Source of the DNA: a virus
DNA length: 58,313 nt
Reading direction: 5' to 3' (one strand)
IMG/VR virus record: IMGVR_UViG_3300037264_003745
Coordinates: 1 to 58,313 of that record
Positions 1 through 5,987 of the stretch are shown here, piece by piece (position 1 is the stretch's first letter; each line of letters starts with the position of its first letter). The notes beneath the pieces are model-generated. The model did not search any database and was not told the origin of the DNA. It saw only the letters and a list, made by a program, of their open reading frames with translations. A program made the translations under genes and the position numbers.

Positions 1-127
1 GGCGACCGGTGCGACCGGGACCGCGGCCGCCGCAGCTTGCGCCGCCGCGGCTTCGAGGTACCACGCGGGCGCTACCGTTGCGCGCGCGGGCGGTGCGATG
101 CGGGGCGATCCGGTCGGCGCCCCCCCC
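1..127. repeat. Terminal direct repeat, left copy (contig overlap)
   Basis: Bases 1-127 are identical to 58187-58313. An exact 127-base overlap at contig ends is the usual sign that an assembler closed a circular or circularly permuted molecule. It could also be a short genuine terminal repeat. The open frame running through the join favours continuity. The unique length would be 58,186 bases. Confidence 0.9.
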
Positions 128-189
128 ATCGGCTTACCCGTCAAAGGGTTGACGCCTGCCTCGAAAAGCTTCCGTTCTCGCTTCGTCAT
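1..189 (-). CDS. Junction-spanning hypothetical protein, 5' part
   Basis: The gene starts at ATG 189 and reads leftward off base 1 into the right end (58186 down to 57986), giving 129 residues in total. A strong AGGAGG site (198-203) sits 8 nt before the start. The N-terminus is MTKRERKLFEAG, followed by an Ala/Pro-rich stretch. The C-terminal half, encoded at the other window end, has a mixed composition that looks folded. I do not recognise the family. It is the last but one gene of the leftward envelope operon. The frame stays open exactly across the overlap, which supports circularity. Confidence 0.75.
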   Translation of the reverse strand, partial: MTKRERKLFEAGVNPLTGKPMGGAPTGSPRIAPPARATVAPAWYLEAAAAQAAAAAVPVAPVA

Positions 190-411
190 ATGTTGTGCCT
201 CCTACTAGCACACCGATCCGTGCCGGCCGCACTTCACCCCCCCCCTCCCCTCCCCCCGGTAGTCAACTGTGGGGTGGGTAAAGCAGAAGACAGCTTCGGG
301 GCCAGCCGCAACGCGGATGTGGGGTGAAATATTGGTGCCAGGGAGGCAACGGAGACGGATGGCGGTGCGGACTGCGGTGCGGACTGTGGACTGTGGACTG
401 CGAGCTGCGAG
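190..411. other. Non-coding gap with short tandem repeats and a C-run
   Basis: No convincing gene on either strand. Bases 233-262 are a C-rich tract. Bases 364-408 hold imperfect repeats of GCGGACT/GTGGACT. A possible minus-strand TTGACT (262-267) has no matching -10 element, so I do not call a promoter. Confidence 0.4.
198..203 (-). promoter_or_regulatory. Strong Shine-Dalgarno site
   Basis: AGGAGG on the minus strand, 8 nt before ATG 189. It fixes the start of the junction-spanning gene, whose frame is cut by the window edge. Confidence 0.7.
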
Positions 412-654
412 CTAGCGAGCTCGACCGTGCGGCCCGAGCAGCTTCATCCGCTCCTGCTGCTGCCGCTTCACCGCCGCCTTGGTCCCGTCGATCGACACGC
501 GGCCGTCCGCGGTGCGCGCCAGATCCTCCCGCCACATGTCCAGCACCGCCGCGGCGATCAGTGCGCGGCGACGGAGGATGCGGAGGCGGCGATGGAAGCG
601 GGAGCGGAGGCCGTCGAGGGTGCGATGGAGATTGGTGCCGGCGTCGTGTTTCAT
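412..654 (-). CDS. Hypothetical small basic protein
   Basis: The protein has 80 residues. The start ATG at 654 follows a GAGGG site and lies 28 nt beyond the stop of the holin-like gene. It is rich in Arg and Leu, with RRRALIAAAVLDMWREDLAR in its middle and a charged C-terminal end containing KRQQQERMK. No transmembrane segment or known motif is obvious. Position in the envelope operon is the only clue to role. The frame is supported by spacing and ribosome site rather than homology. Confidence 0.5.
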   Translation of the reverse strand: MKHDAGTNLHRTLDGLRSRFHRRLRILRRRALIAAAVLDMWREDLARTADGRVSIDGTKAAVKRQQQERMKLLGPHGRAR

Positions 655-682
655 CACACCCTCGAGACCTCGAGACCTCGAC

Positions 683-1105
683 CTACCGCGAGAACAGAAC
701 CTTCGTCGCGCCCGCGAGCCCGACCTTGCCGCCACCGGACGCGAACCCGTGCTGGGCGATCGTGTTGAGCACCTCGCGCAGGACGAGCGCTGCGAGGGCG
801 ATGCCCGCGACGCCGATCGGAGCGGCGACACCAGCCATCCACACGGGGAGCTGCTCGACGATCCACGCCAGGACGAGCGGGAGGAAGGGAAGGACAGCGC
901 GCGGGATGACCGGGATCAGCAGCGTGATGCCCCACACGATCCACGGGATCGCCACGACGCCGAGCGCCGTGATGACCGAGGCGATCGTGATGTCGACGGC
1001 GGGCTTGGGGACCGCCGCGGCTTGCGCGAGCAACTGCCCCGCGATGCCGATGATGAGGAACGCGAAGAGTGTGATCCGAAACGCGACGAGCTTCCGCATG
1101 CGCAT
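683..1105 (-). CDS. Holin-like multi-pass membrane protein
   Basis: The protein has 140 residues. An AAGGAG site lies 7 nt before ATG 1105, a few bases after the previous stop at 1120. It has a basic N-terminus followed by three or four hydrophobic segments: about residues 7-29, 40-70 (IASVITALGVVAIPWIVWG) and 72-115. The C-terminus is short and basic. Size, topology and place downstream of spanin-like and lipoprotein genes suggest a holin or another inner-membrane exit protein. Holins share little sequence, so topology and context are the whole case. Confidence 0.55.
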   Translation of the reverse strand: MRMRKLVAFRITLFAFLIIGIAGQLLAQAAAVPKPAVDITIASVITALGVVAIPWIVWGITLLIPVIPRAVLPFLPLVLAWIVEQLPVWMAGVAAPIGVAGIALAALVLREVLNTIAQHGFASGGGKVGLAGATKVLFSR

Positions 1106-1119
1106 GTGTGTGCTCCTTT

Positions 1120-1437
1120 TCAAAACAGCTTTGGCGTCCAGACGACTTCGCCGCCGAGGGACAGGTTCTTCAGCCCGCCTCGATACGGCTTGTAGCAGCC
1201 GACCATGATCGACCAGTCGGAGCCGACGCGTGCGACGGCGGTGAGGCTCGCGCCGCCCGAGGACAGGTTGCCATCGGCATGGGCCACGACCGCGACATGC
1301 TGACCCTCGGGGATGAGCGCGAAGGCTCGCTTGACCGCGCGCTGGAGGTTCGCGTCGTCGAAGCGGCGGATGCCGTCCTTCTCATTGACAGACGGGGAAA
1401 CGGTGTTGAAGGTGTTGAAGGGGTCGGAGATCGGCAT
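1120..1437 (-). CDS. Hypothetical protein in envelope operon
   Basis: The protein has 105 residues and starts MPISDPFNTF. Two starts are possible: ATG 1443, which overlaps the previous stop as ATGA, and ATG 1437, which has the better 8-nt spacing from AGGAG. I chose 1437. The protein has an Asx-rich N-terminus and a likely beta-rich core containing GQHVAVVAHADGNLSSGG. No signal peptide, membrane segment or catalytic motif is evident. Function unknown. Confidence 0.65.
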   Translation of the reverse strand: MPISDPFNTFNTVSPSVNEKDGIRRFDDANLQRAVKRAFALIPEGQHVAVVAHADGNLSSGGASLTAVARVGSDWSIMVGCYKPYRGGLKNLSLGGEVVWTPKLF

Positions 1438-1439
1438 GG

Positions 1440-1820
1440 TCATCTCTCCTGTGTCTCGCACACTTCCGCGAGGTGTGACTCGACGATCTTCTCGGCAGTC
1501 TCTGCGTCTCGGTGCTCGTGGACACAGAGCAGGAGGGCCGCGAACGCCTTCAGTCGCGCGAGCTGCGCCTCCAGCTCGGCAACGCGGGCTTCAGCGACGG
1601 CCAGTAGCTTCCCGCGCAGGCCGCAGCGGAGGCGGAAGCGGCGGACGCGCAGCTCGTCCAGCTCCTGCGCCTGAGCTACGGACTTGCGATGGTCTTCCAC
1701 CTTCAGCTCTTCCAGCCGGCGGATAAGACCCTGCGCCTCGGCGACCTTAGCTTCGGCCGCACTGGCGCGAATCCCCATCTCGGCCAGCTCCTGCTCTAGC
1801 TTCTCCACGAGGGGGTCCAT
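1440..1820 (-). CDS. Coiled-coil protein
   Basis: The protein has 126 residues, nearly all predicted helical with heptad-like Leu/Ala/Glu spacing, for example LVEKLEQELAEMGIRASAAE near the start. A membrane anchor is not obvious. The initiation region, GGAGAGATGAGCATG, is almost the same as those of both neighbours. This suggests that the three small genes arose by duplication or share a conserved coupling signal. A Cys sits in an aliphatic stretch near residue 100. It could be a structural or accessory lysis protein. Confidence 0.6.
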   Translation of the reverse strand: MDPLVEKLEQELAEMGIRASAAEAKVAEAQGLIRRLEELKVEDHRKSVAQAQELDELRVRRFRLRCGLRGKLLAVAEARVAELEAQLARLKAFAALLLCVHEHRDAETAEKIVESHLAEVCETQER

Positions 1821-1822
1821 GC

Positions 1823-1999
1823 TCATCTCTCCAGTGTCTCTCTGCGTCTCAGATTCGCGATGTGGCCCTCATGCGACAAGACGAGCGCGTGCGTGTCCTG
1901 CTCGTCCTGTAGCTGCTGCTCCAGCTCGGCAACTCGGGCTTCGGCAGTGCTGGCGCGAATCTCCAAGTTGTGAATCTCCATGTCGTTCAAGCGGCGCAT
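1823..1999 (-). CDS. Small coiled-coil protein
   Basis: The protein has 58 residues and starts MRRLNDMEIHNLEI. It shares the phrase IRASTAEARVAELE with the next gene's IRASAAEAKVAEAQ, so the two coiled-coil genes look like divergent duplicates. The start at 1999 follows the GGAGAGATGAGC motif. The frame ends at 1823, four bases into the next start region. Function unknown; probably forms helical bundles. Confidence 0.55.
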   Translation of the reverse strand: MRRLNDMEIHNLEIRASTAEARVAELEQQLQDEQDTHALVLSHEGHIANLRRRETLER

Positions 2000-2001
2000 G
2001 C

Positions 2002-2448
2002 TCATCTCTCCCGCTCGACGTAAGCCCCGTCCCACCGAAGGATTCCCCGATACGGGTACTTCGCCCAGCAGCCCGTCGTGTAAGCGATCACGTGATGCTC
2101 CTCGTACAACCCGTCAGGCCGCGAGACGAGCACCCGATCCTCGTTCCGCACCGCGCACAGGCCAGCAGTCCGCAACTCGACCGCCAGGAACTCCAGCGGG
2201 ATGTCCTCCTCGTGCGGCCAGCATCCCGCGCCGATGCGCGCCTCAGCGTCGAGCACCGCCTGGAGATGCCGCGGGGCTTGCCACGGCGCGGGCACGTAGT
2301 CTCCTGCCGGGCCGGGCACGGGCGCGTAGCAGGCAGGGTAGAGCGTCGTCGTGGTCGTCGTGGGCGGAGGAGGTTGCGGCGGCACGGGCTCGCACCCGAC
2401 CCACCAGCCGGCCCACAGCACGGTGACGAGCGCCCACGCGCGGCTCAT
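2002..2448 (-). CDS. Putative lipoprotein, possible outer-membrane spanin
   Basis: The protein has 148 residues. The start at 2448 overlaps the preceding gene as ATGA. The N-terminus MSRAWALVTVLWAGWWVGC is a short hydrophobic signal ending in a Cys that could be lipidated. The -3 residue is not the usual Leu, so this is tentative. A Pro- and Thr-rich linker follows (PPQPPPPTTTTTT), then a Cys-containing folded domain. A proline-rich lipoprotein directly after a membrane/coiled-coil protein resembles an Rz/Rz1 spanin pair, though this one is long for an Rz1-type protein. Confidence 0.5.
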   Translation of the reverse strand: MSRAWALVTVLWAGWWVGCEPVPPQPPPPTTTTTTLYPACYAPVPGPAGDYVPAPWQAPRHLQAVLDAEARIGAGCWPHEEDIPLEFLAVELRTAGLCAVRNEDRVLVSRPDGLYEEHHVIAYTTGCWAKYPYRGILRWDGAYVERER

Positions 2449-2726
2449 GGCTCCACCCGCCGCGCCCGCACGAGCGCGTCGTGCGCGTCGAGCTCCGCCT
2501 CGATCCTCCGCAGTGCGTCTACAATCCCCGCCTGATTCTCGATCACGGCTCCGAGCTGCAACTCGGTCTTCGCCGCACGCATTTCGAGTTCGCGGTGCAT
2601 CGCGTCGTTCGCCTCGAATTGCGCCTTCACGTCCAGCCGCTCCTCGATCACGATCGCCAGCACCATTGCAGCGGCCAGCATGGTCAGGACTACGATGGTA
2701 CGGATCTTGTGCCCGTGCGCATCCAT
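2445..2726 (-). CDS. Putative inner-membrane spanin-like protein
   Basis: The protein has 93 residues: a short basic N-terminus, one transmembrane segment (about residues 10-26, IVVLTMLAAAMVLAIVI), then a long periplasmic-type coiled coil to the end. This is the topology of i-spanins (Rz family). Its stop overlaps the start of a putative lipoprotein, the usual spanin pairing. An AGGGGG site lies 4 nt before ATG 2726. The adjacent upstream gene has the same topology, so which of the two is the spanin is uncertain. Confidence 0.5.
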   Translation of the reverse strand: MDAHGHKIRTIVVLTMLAAAMVLAIVIEERLDVKAQFEANDAMHRELEMRAAKTELQLGAVIENQAGIVDALRRIEAELDAHDALVRARRVEP

Positions 2727-2734
2727 GATGCCCC

Positions 2735-3034
2735 CTATCGAGTCCCGACGGTGAAGTGCCGATCAATCTTCTCTTCGATCCGCATCAGTCGCTCCAGCAC
2801 AGCCCTTTGCGTCGAGCTGACGACCGCCATCTGCACCTCGACCGCTCCGATTCGCGCCTCGACCAAGCGCAGCTCCGTGCTCATTCGATCGCGCTGCGTG
2901 CTGGCGGAGCGGCGATCGTCCACGAGAAAGAAGCCCAACATCGCGATGATCGCCGACAAGACCATCGAGACAGTCCAGTCCGTGATGCTCTTGCCGCGCG
3001 GCGCGGGTACGGTGTCCGGCTCGATGTCGCTCAT
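2735..3034 (-). CDS. Membrane-anchored coiled-coil protein
   Basis: The protein has 99 residues and starts MSDIEPDTVPAPRGKS. One transmembrane segment (about residues 20-39, TVSMVLSAIIAMLGFFLV) is followed by a coiled coil with VEARIGAVEVQMAVV. ATG 3034 overlaps the upstream stop by one base (TGATG). The topology matches the next gene, and the C-terminal phrase RLMRIEEKIDRH resembles that gene's LRRIEAELDAHD, so they may be paralogues. It is a candidate i-spanin or holin-associated protein. Confidence 0.55.
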   Translation of the reverse strand: MSDIEPDTVPAPRGKSITDWTVSMVLSAIIAMLGFFLVDDRRSASTQRDRMSTELRLVEARIGAVEVQMAVVSSTQRAVLERLMRIEEKIDRHFTVGTR

Positions 3035-3444
3035 CACTTGTCGTGCTCCTGGTGCCAAGCCGCGTGCAGCTTGCTCGGGTCGTGCTCGGGGTAGTCGGCG
3101 AGGTAGCGGATGTTGGCGGCCATGTGGCAGATCCCGATCGCCGCGCCGCAGATCGGGCAGGCCAGGAACGTGGTGTCGCTGCCGTGGAAGGTCTGGTAGA
3201 TCGCGAACGGGATGTCGCTCTCGCGCAGCACGGGCGGGCTGTCGTTTAGGACGAGCGTCCCGCCCCCGGTATACCGATGGTTGCCCGGATGTTCCAAGCG
3301 CAGGACACACTGCGGGCCAGCCGGGGTGTCTTCGAGCGCCTGACAGCGTGGGACACTCACTGCGCAGGTGTAGAAGCCGGGCTCGCCGAGACTCGGTGGG
3401 ACAAAGTGCGGTCCGTCGAGGCCGCAGTTCACACACTGGCTCAT
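3034..3444 (-). CDS. Cysteine-rich zinc-binding-like protein
   Basis: The protein has 136 residues and starts MSQCVNCGLDGPHF. It has CxxC at residues 4-7, further Cys pairs in the middle, and a late ACPICGAAIG motif, so two zinc sites are likely. The start codon region (3417-3453) exists in a second exact copy at 3508-3544, inside the upstream gene. The gene therefore seems to have been cut from a longer ancestral frame by a 91-bp insertion. No enzyme signature is visible. Confidence 0.6.
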   Translation of the reverse strand: MSQCVNCGLDGPHFVPPSLGEPGFYTCAVSVPRCQALEDTPAGPQCVLRLEHPGNHRYTGGGTLVLNDSPPVLRESDIPFAIYQTFHGSDTTFLACPICGAAIGICHMAANIRYLADYPEHDPSKLHAAWHQEHDK

Positions 3445-3453
3445 TGCGTCACC
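3417..3453. repeat. 37-bp direct repeat, copy 1
   Basis: Identical to 3508-3544, offset by 91 bp. It holds the start codon and first codons of the MSQCVNCGL protein. With copy 2 it flanks a duplicated piece of another gene's 3' end. Confidence 0.9.
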
Positions 3454-3508
3454 ACGGGACCGCGACACAGGTCCACGGTCGGAGGTGCTGAGCATCGCAG
3501 CGTGCCAC
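3448..3508. repeat. Duplicated 3' end of the glycosidase-like gene
   Basis: This 61-bp block matches 3773-3839 except for 6 extra bases (3810-3815) in the latter. It keeps the codons for GPVVTQ plus the TGA stop of the glycosidase-like gene. It lies between the two 37-bp repeats, about 325 bp from its source. Confidence 0.85.
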
Positions 3509-3769
3509 GAGGCCGCAGTTCACACACTGGCTCATTGCGTCACCTTGCTTGTCACTCGCTGGCTCCTGTGGCTTCGGCCTGGGCCACCCGGACATCTCGC
3601 TCGTCCTCCCCACGGTGGCCGGGGGCAACGCGTGCAGAGGATCTTTCTTGTGCCATCCGATGATCTCGCCGGCCGAACAGTGCCGCAGTTGCAGGCAGAT
3701 CTCCTCCGCGGACACGCCACCAACCTCTTCTCCCAACAGATCAATGTCGACCGTAACCCATAGCCTCAC
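3449..3769 (-). CDS. Hypothetical protein with a rearranged C-terminus
   Basis: The protein has 106 residues. GTG 3769 overlaps the upstream stop as GTGA. The first 78 residues have an ordinary composition (LWVTVDIDLLGEEVGGVSAE) with Cys and His residues. The frame then runs through a second copy of the MSQCVNCGL start and ends in about 20 residues encoded out of frame by a duplicated piece of another gene. The natural C-terminus was therefore replaced by duplication. Without the duplicated 91 bp the frame would join the downstream Cys-rich gene, so the two may once have been one protein. Confidence 0.55.
   Translation of the reverse strand: MRLWVTVDIDLLGEEVGGVSAEEICLQLRHCSAGEIIGWHKKDPLHALPPATVGRTSEMSGWPRPKPQEPASDKQGDAMSQCVNCGLVARCDAQHLRPWTCVAVPW
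3508..3544. repeat. 37-bp direct repeat, copy 2
   Basis: Identical to 3417-3453. Read leftward, it is in frame with the gene starting at 3769. The 91-bp offset is not a multiple of three, so the reading frame changes after it. Confidence 0.9.
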
Positions 3770-5271
3770 TGTGTCACCACGGGACCGCGACACAGGTCCA
3801 CGGTCGGAGCATTCGGTGCTGAGCATCGCAGCGTGCCACTGCCCGAGCCCGTCACCACGTACTGGAAAACGTTGGGGCGAGGCTTGACGCCGATCGTCCC
3901 CGTTGCCGCCGTGAGCGAGTACGAGATCACGTCCGCCGGCCCCATGCCGAGCGCCGCCCGCTCGCACAGCGCCCGCGTGATGTCCCCCTCTGGCCGAATC
4001 GGCTGGCCGTTGCTGCCCTTCGGCGTGCAATCGAACAACGCCCCGCTGTGCCGCTTGCACGAGATGCTCGCGACCGGAGCCACGTCGTACGGGCACCCGT
4101 CGTTGAGCGCCGGCGTGCACGAGTCCTGCGCGATCAGCGACAGGCTCGCCTTCCACGCATTGCCGTCTTGGTCATGCCGCCATGCGGCCCAGTAGGTTCC
4201 GTGCGATCTCGCGTAGCACGTGAAGGCCTGCACAGCTTCGGGCCGCATGGCGGGGTCCGGATTGTACTCGTCCGTAACGTACGGCCTCGGCGAACCTCCG
4301 CCCCAGAACGTCGCGCTGTCGGTCGGCTGCGTGTCGTGCGCGTTGAGATATTGGAGTCGGTTCGCTTCGAGGTAAGGGAATGCCGGGTCCGCCTTGAAGT
4401 TCGTGCCGAAGAGATGCCGCGCGCAACCCTTCTCCGTCTCGACCTGCCGCAGCAGCGCCTCGAGTCCCAGCGAGTATTCGATCCGTGCGCCGGTGACTTG
4501 ATCCGGCTCGGTGCCATCCTCGTAGATCACGTTGCCGAACTCGCACGTCTCCTCGAACAGCTTCCGCGCGTGCGCGATGGGCACGAGGTCGGCGAGCGGA
4601 CCCGTCCACTCCGCCGTCAGGTGGTTCGCGCCCTGGATGTTCCCGTCCGCCCTCCACGGATGCGCGCAGGGTGCGCCGCCGCTCGACCAGACTTCCGTCT
4701 TCCTGCTCCAGCCGTCGTGTATCGAGTCCTCGATGACGATCCCGAGGTCGCCGGCCTGTGCGTGGCGTGCCCGGACTTCCTGCCAGTAGGCCGGGTTGAA
4801 TCGCGTCAGGTCGGCCTTCCCGTCCACCTCGACGTAGGGGCCACCGATCCCGTTCCTGCTCCACTCGGGCTCGTTGCAGGTGCGGAACGGTCCGTGCCGC
4901 CACTGGAGGATCGTCGCCCGCCCCTGCGTGTAGGCGAAGCCGACGAAGGACTCGCTGAGCCCCGGCCAGCCCGTCCCCTGCGTCGCCTCGCAGCACGAGA
5001 TCACCTTGCGGAGCTCGATCGATGCCCCGTCCACACGCACGAAGTCGCCCGCGCGCGTCGTGAGCAGCAGCTCCGGGTGGTAGTCGACTCCGGGCTGCGG
5101 TGTCGGCGTCGGGTGCGGCCCCGGCGGCTTCGGCGGGCACGACGCGCCCGACAGCAGCAGGATCGCTACACCGCCGAGAGCCAGGAGCCAGAGGCGGGAA
5201 CGGCGTGGCTCGGTCGGCCGCGGCGACCCGGTGTAGCGTGCGCGGCGGAGATAGACAGGCGTCATCACCAT
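3766..5271 (-). CDS. Putative secreted glycoside-hydrolase-like protein
   Basis: The protein has 501 residues. The N-terminus is basic, then hydrophobic around residues 25-43 (LWLLALGGVAILLLSGASC), consistent with a signal anchor or atypical lipobox. A Pro-rich linker (PPGPHPTPTPQP) leads to a large domain. The segment FGNVIYEDGTEPDQ resembles the strand-end Glu of clan A (TIM-barrel) glycosidases, with Thr in place of the usual Asn of NEP. It probably acts on envelope glycans during exit or remains anchored there. The alternative GTG at 5274 would add one residue. Its 3' end is duplicated downstream. Confidence 0.55.
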   Translation of the reverse strand: MVMTPVYLRRARYTGSPRPTEPRRSRLWLLALGGVAILLLSGASCPPKPPGPHPTPTPQPGVDYHPELLLTTRAGDFVRVDGASIELRKVISCCEATQGTGWPGLSESFVGFAYTQGRATILQWRHGPFRTCNEPEWSRNGIGGPYVEVDGKADLTRFNPAYWQEVRARHAQAGDLGIVIEDSIHDGWSRKTEVWSSGGAPCAHPWRADGNIQGANHLTAEWTGPLADLVPIAHARKLFEETCEFGNVIYEDGTEPDQVTGARIEYSLGLEALLRQVETEKGCARHLFGTNFKADPAFPYLEANRLQYLNAHDTQPTDSATFWGGGSPRPYVTDEYNPDPAMRPEAVQAFTCYARSHGTYWAAWRHDQDGNAWKASLSLIAQDSCTPALNDGCPYDVAPVASISCKRHSGALFDCTPKGSNGQPIRPEGDITRALCERAALGMGPADVISYSLTAATGTIGVKPRPNVFQYVVTGSGSGTLRCSAPNAPTVDLCRGPVVTQ

Positions 5272-5735
5272 CACCTTACCTCCCGTTTGCCGTACACCTC
5301 ATCCCAAACGGATTGCCGTATTCTCCAGCCTAGACTATAGCCTTTTACCAAGCCTATCTCACACGTACGTGCCTCACGCTCCATCCGCTCAATCATCGCG
5401 GACGTGACACGACGATCGTAGCTGTTCGTCCCGAGGTAGGGAAAATCATGTACGCAGTGGCAGACCTCGTGCGCGATGATGTCCATCCGACGCACCGCTG
5501 CTCGCCGCACTCTCACCACACACCCGTCAGACGCAAAATTCTTCACCACGCTCCCGATCCACTCGTCTGACTCCTCGATCTCTACTCTGTACTTCAAGTG
5601 TGGGGCCAGGAGTCGGCGCGAGTAGATGGAGGCTCGAGTAGCGGCAACTCGAAGGAAAACCGCATCGGGGTCAAGGACGGGGTCCAGCGGGGTCAGCGGG
5701 GTCAGCATGAGTGTGAGCGCGAGCGCGATCTTCAC
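5271..5735 (-). CDS. Secreted zinc metallopeptidase-like protein
   Basis: The protein has 154 residues. I chose GTG 5735 because GGAGG lies 6 nt upstream, it overlaps the preceding stop (GTGA), and it begins a plausible signal peptide (MKIALALTLMLTPLTPL). A HExxH zinc motif, AHEVCHCVHDF, lies at about residues 88-98. It is followed by a helical region with ERMEREARTCEIG that could supply the third ligand. It probably cleaves an envelope or virion protein, or modifies the periplasm at the end of infection. Small phage zincins of this type are mostly uncharacterised. Confidence 0.6.
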   Translation of the reverse strand: MKIALALTLMLTPLTPLDPVLDPDAVFLRVAATRASIYSRRLLAPHLKYRVEIEESDEWIGSVVKNFASDGCVVRVRRAAVRRMDIIAHEVCHCVHDFPYLGTNSYDRRVTSAMIERMEREARTCEIGLVKGYSLGWRIRQSVWDEVYGKREVR

Positions 5736-5938
5736 TTCGTCCCTCCATTTGGTGTGTCCCAATACGGGCTGCGACAAGTCGAGAGCGGGCAGCGCGTCGG
5801 CCAGTGAGCAGACCTCGGCAGCCACCTGTGTCCGCATCGACGGCAACTGAGCGCGAGCGACTCGAGCGTGATCCGTCTCGCATCGAGCCGGCTCGTCGTC
5901 CTCCGAACGTCTCGTGTCGCCATTTCATCCATCCGCAT
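5732..5938 (-). CDS. Zinc-ribbon protein
   Basis: The protein has 68 residues. The core SCRRCGHRWLPRS followed by RCPLSTCRSPYW is the classic small zinc-ribbon pattern of two Cys pairs, common in phages and archaeal/bacterial regulators. It is the first gene after the leftward promoter (-10 at 5947-5952). The start is ambiguous: ATG 5938, 5932 or 5923. The first would be almost leaderless, and the palindrome at 5931-5944 overlaps it. A nucleic-acid-binding or regulatory role is inferred. Confidence 0.6.
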   Translation of the reverse strand: MRMDEMATRDVRRTTSRLDARRITLESLALSCRRCGHRWLPRSAHWPTRCPLSTCRSPYWDTPNGGTK

Positions 5939-5944
5939 ACGGAT
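5931..5944. promoter_or_regulatory. Operator-like palindrome at transcription start
   Basis: ATCCGCATACGGAT has perfect 5-bp arms (ATCCG/CGGAT). It lies immediately downstream of the -10 element, over the expected transcription start. This is a typical position for repressor binding, though the regulator is unknown. Confidence 0.4.
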
Positions 5945-5946
5945 AC

Positions 5947-5975
5947 CTTATACGCCATCGTCTCCGTTGTGTCAA
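5947..5975 (-). promoter_or_regulatory. Sigma70-like promoter of leftward envelope operon
   Basis: On the minus strand, TTGACA (5975-5970) and TATAAG (5952-5947) are 17 bp apart, a near-consensus promoter. Transcription should start near 5940 and run leftward through the envelope genes. Confidence 0.75.
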
Positions 5976-5987
5976 CATCTCTCTACC

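Noticed and set aside
4048-5340. Long rightward open frame of over 400 codons
   Set aside because: It is the reverse complement of the glycosidase-like gene; its Arg-rich product is typical of GC-rich antisense frames and it has no ribosome site.
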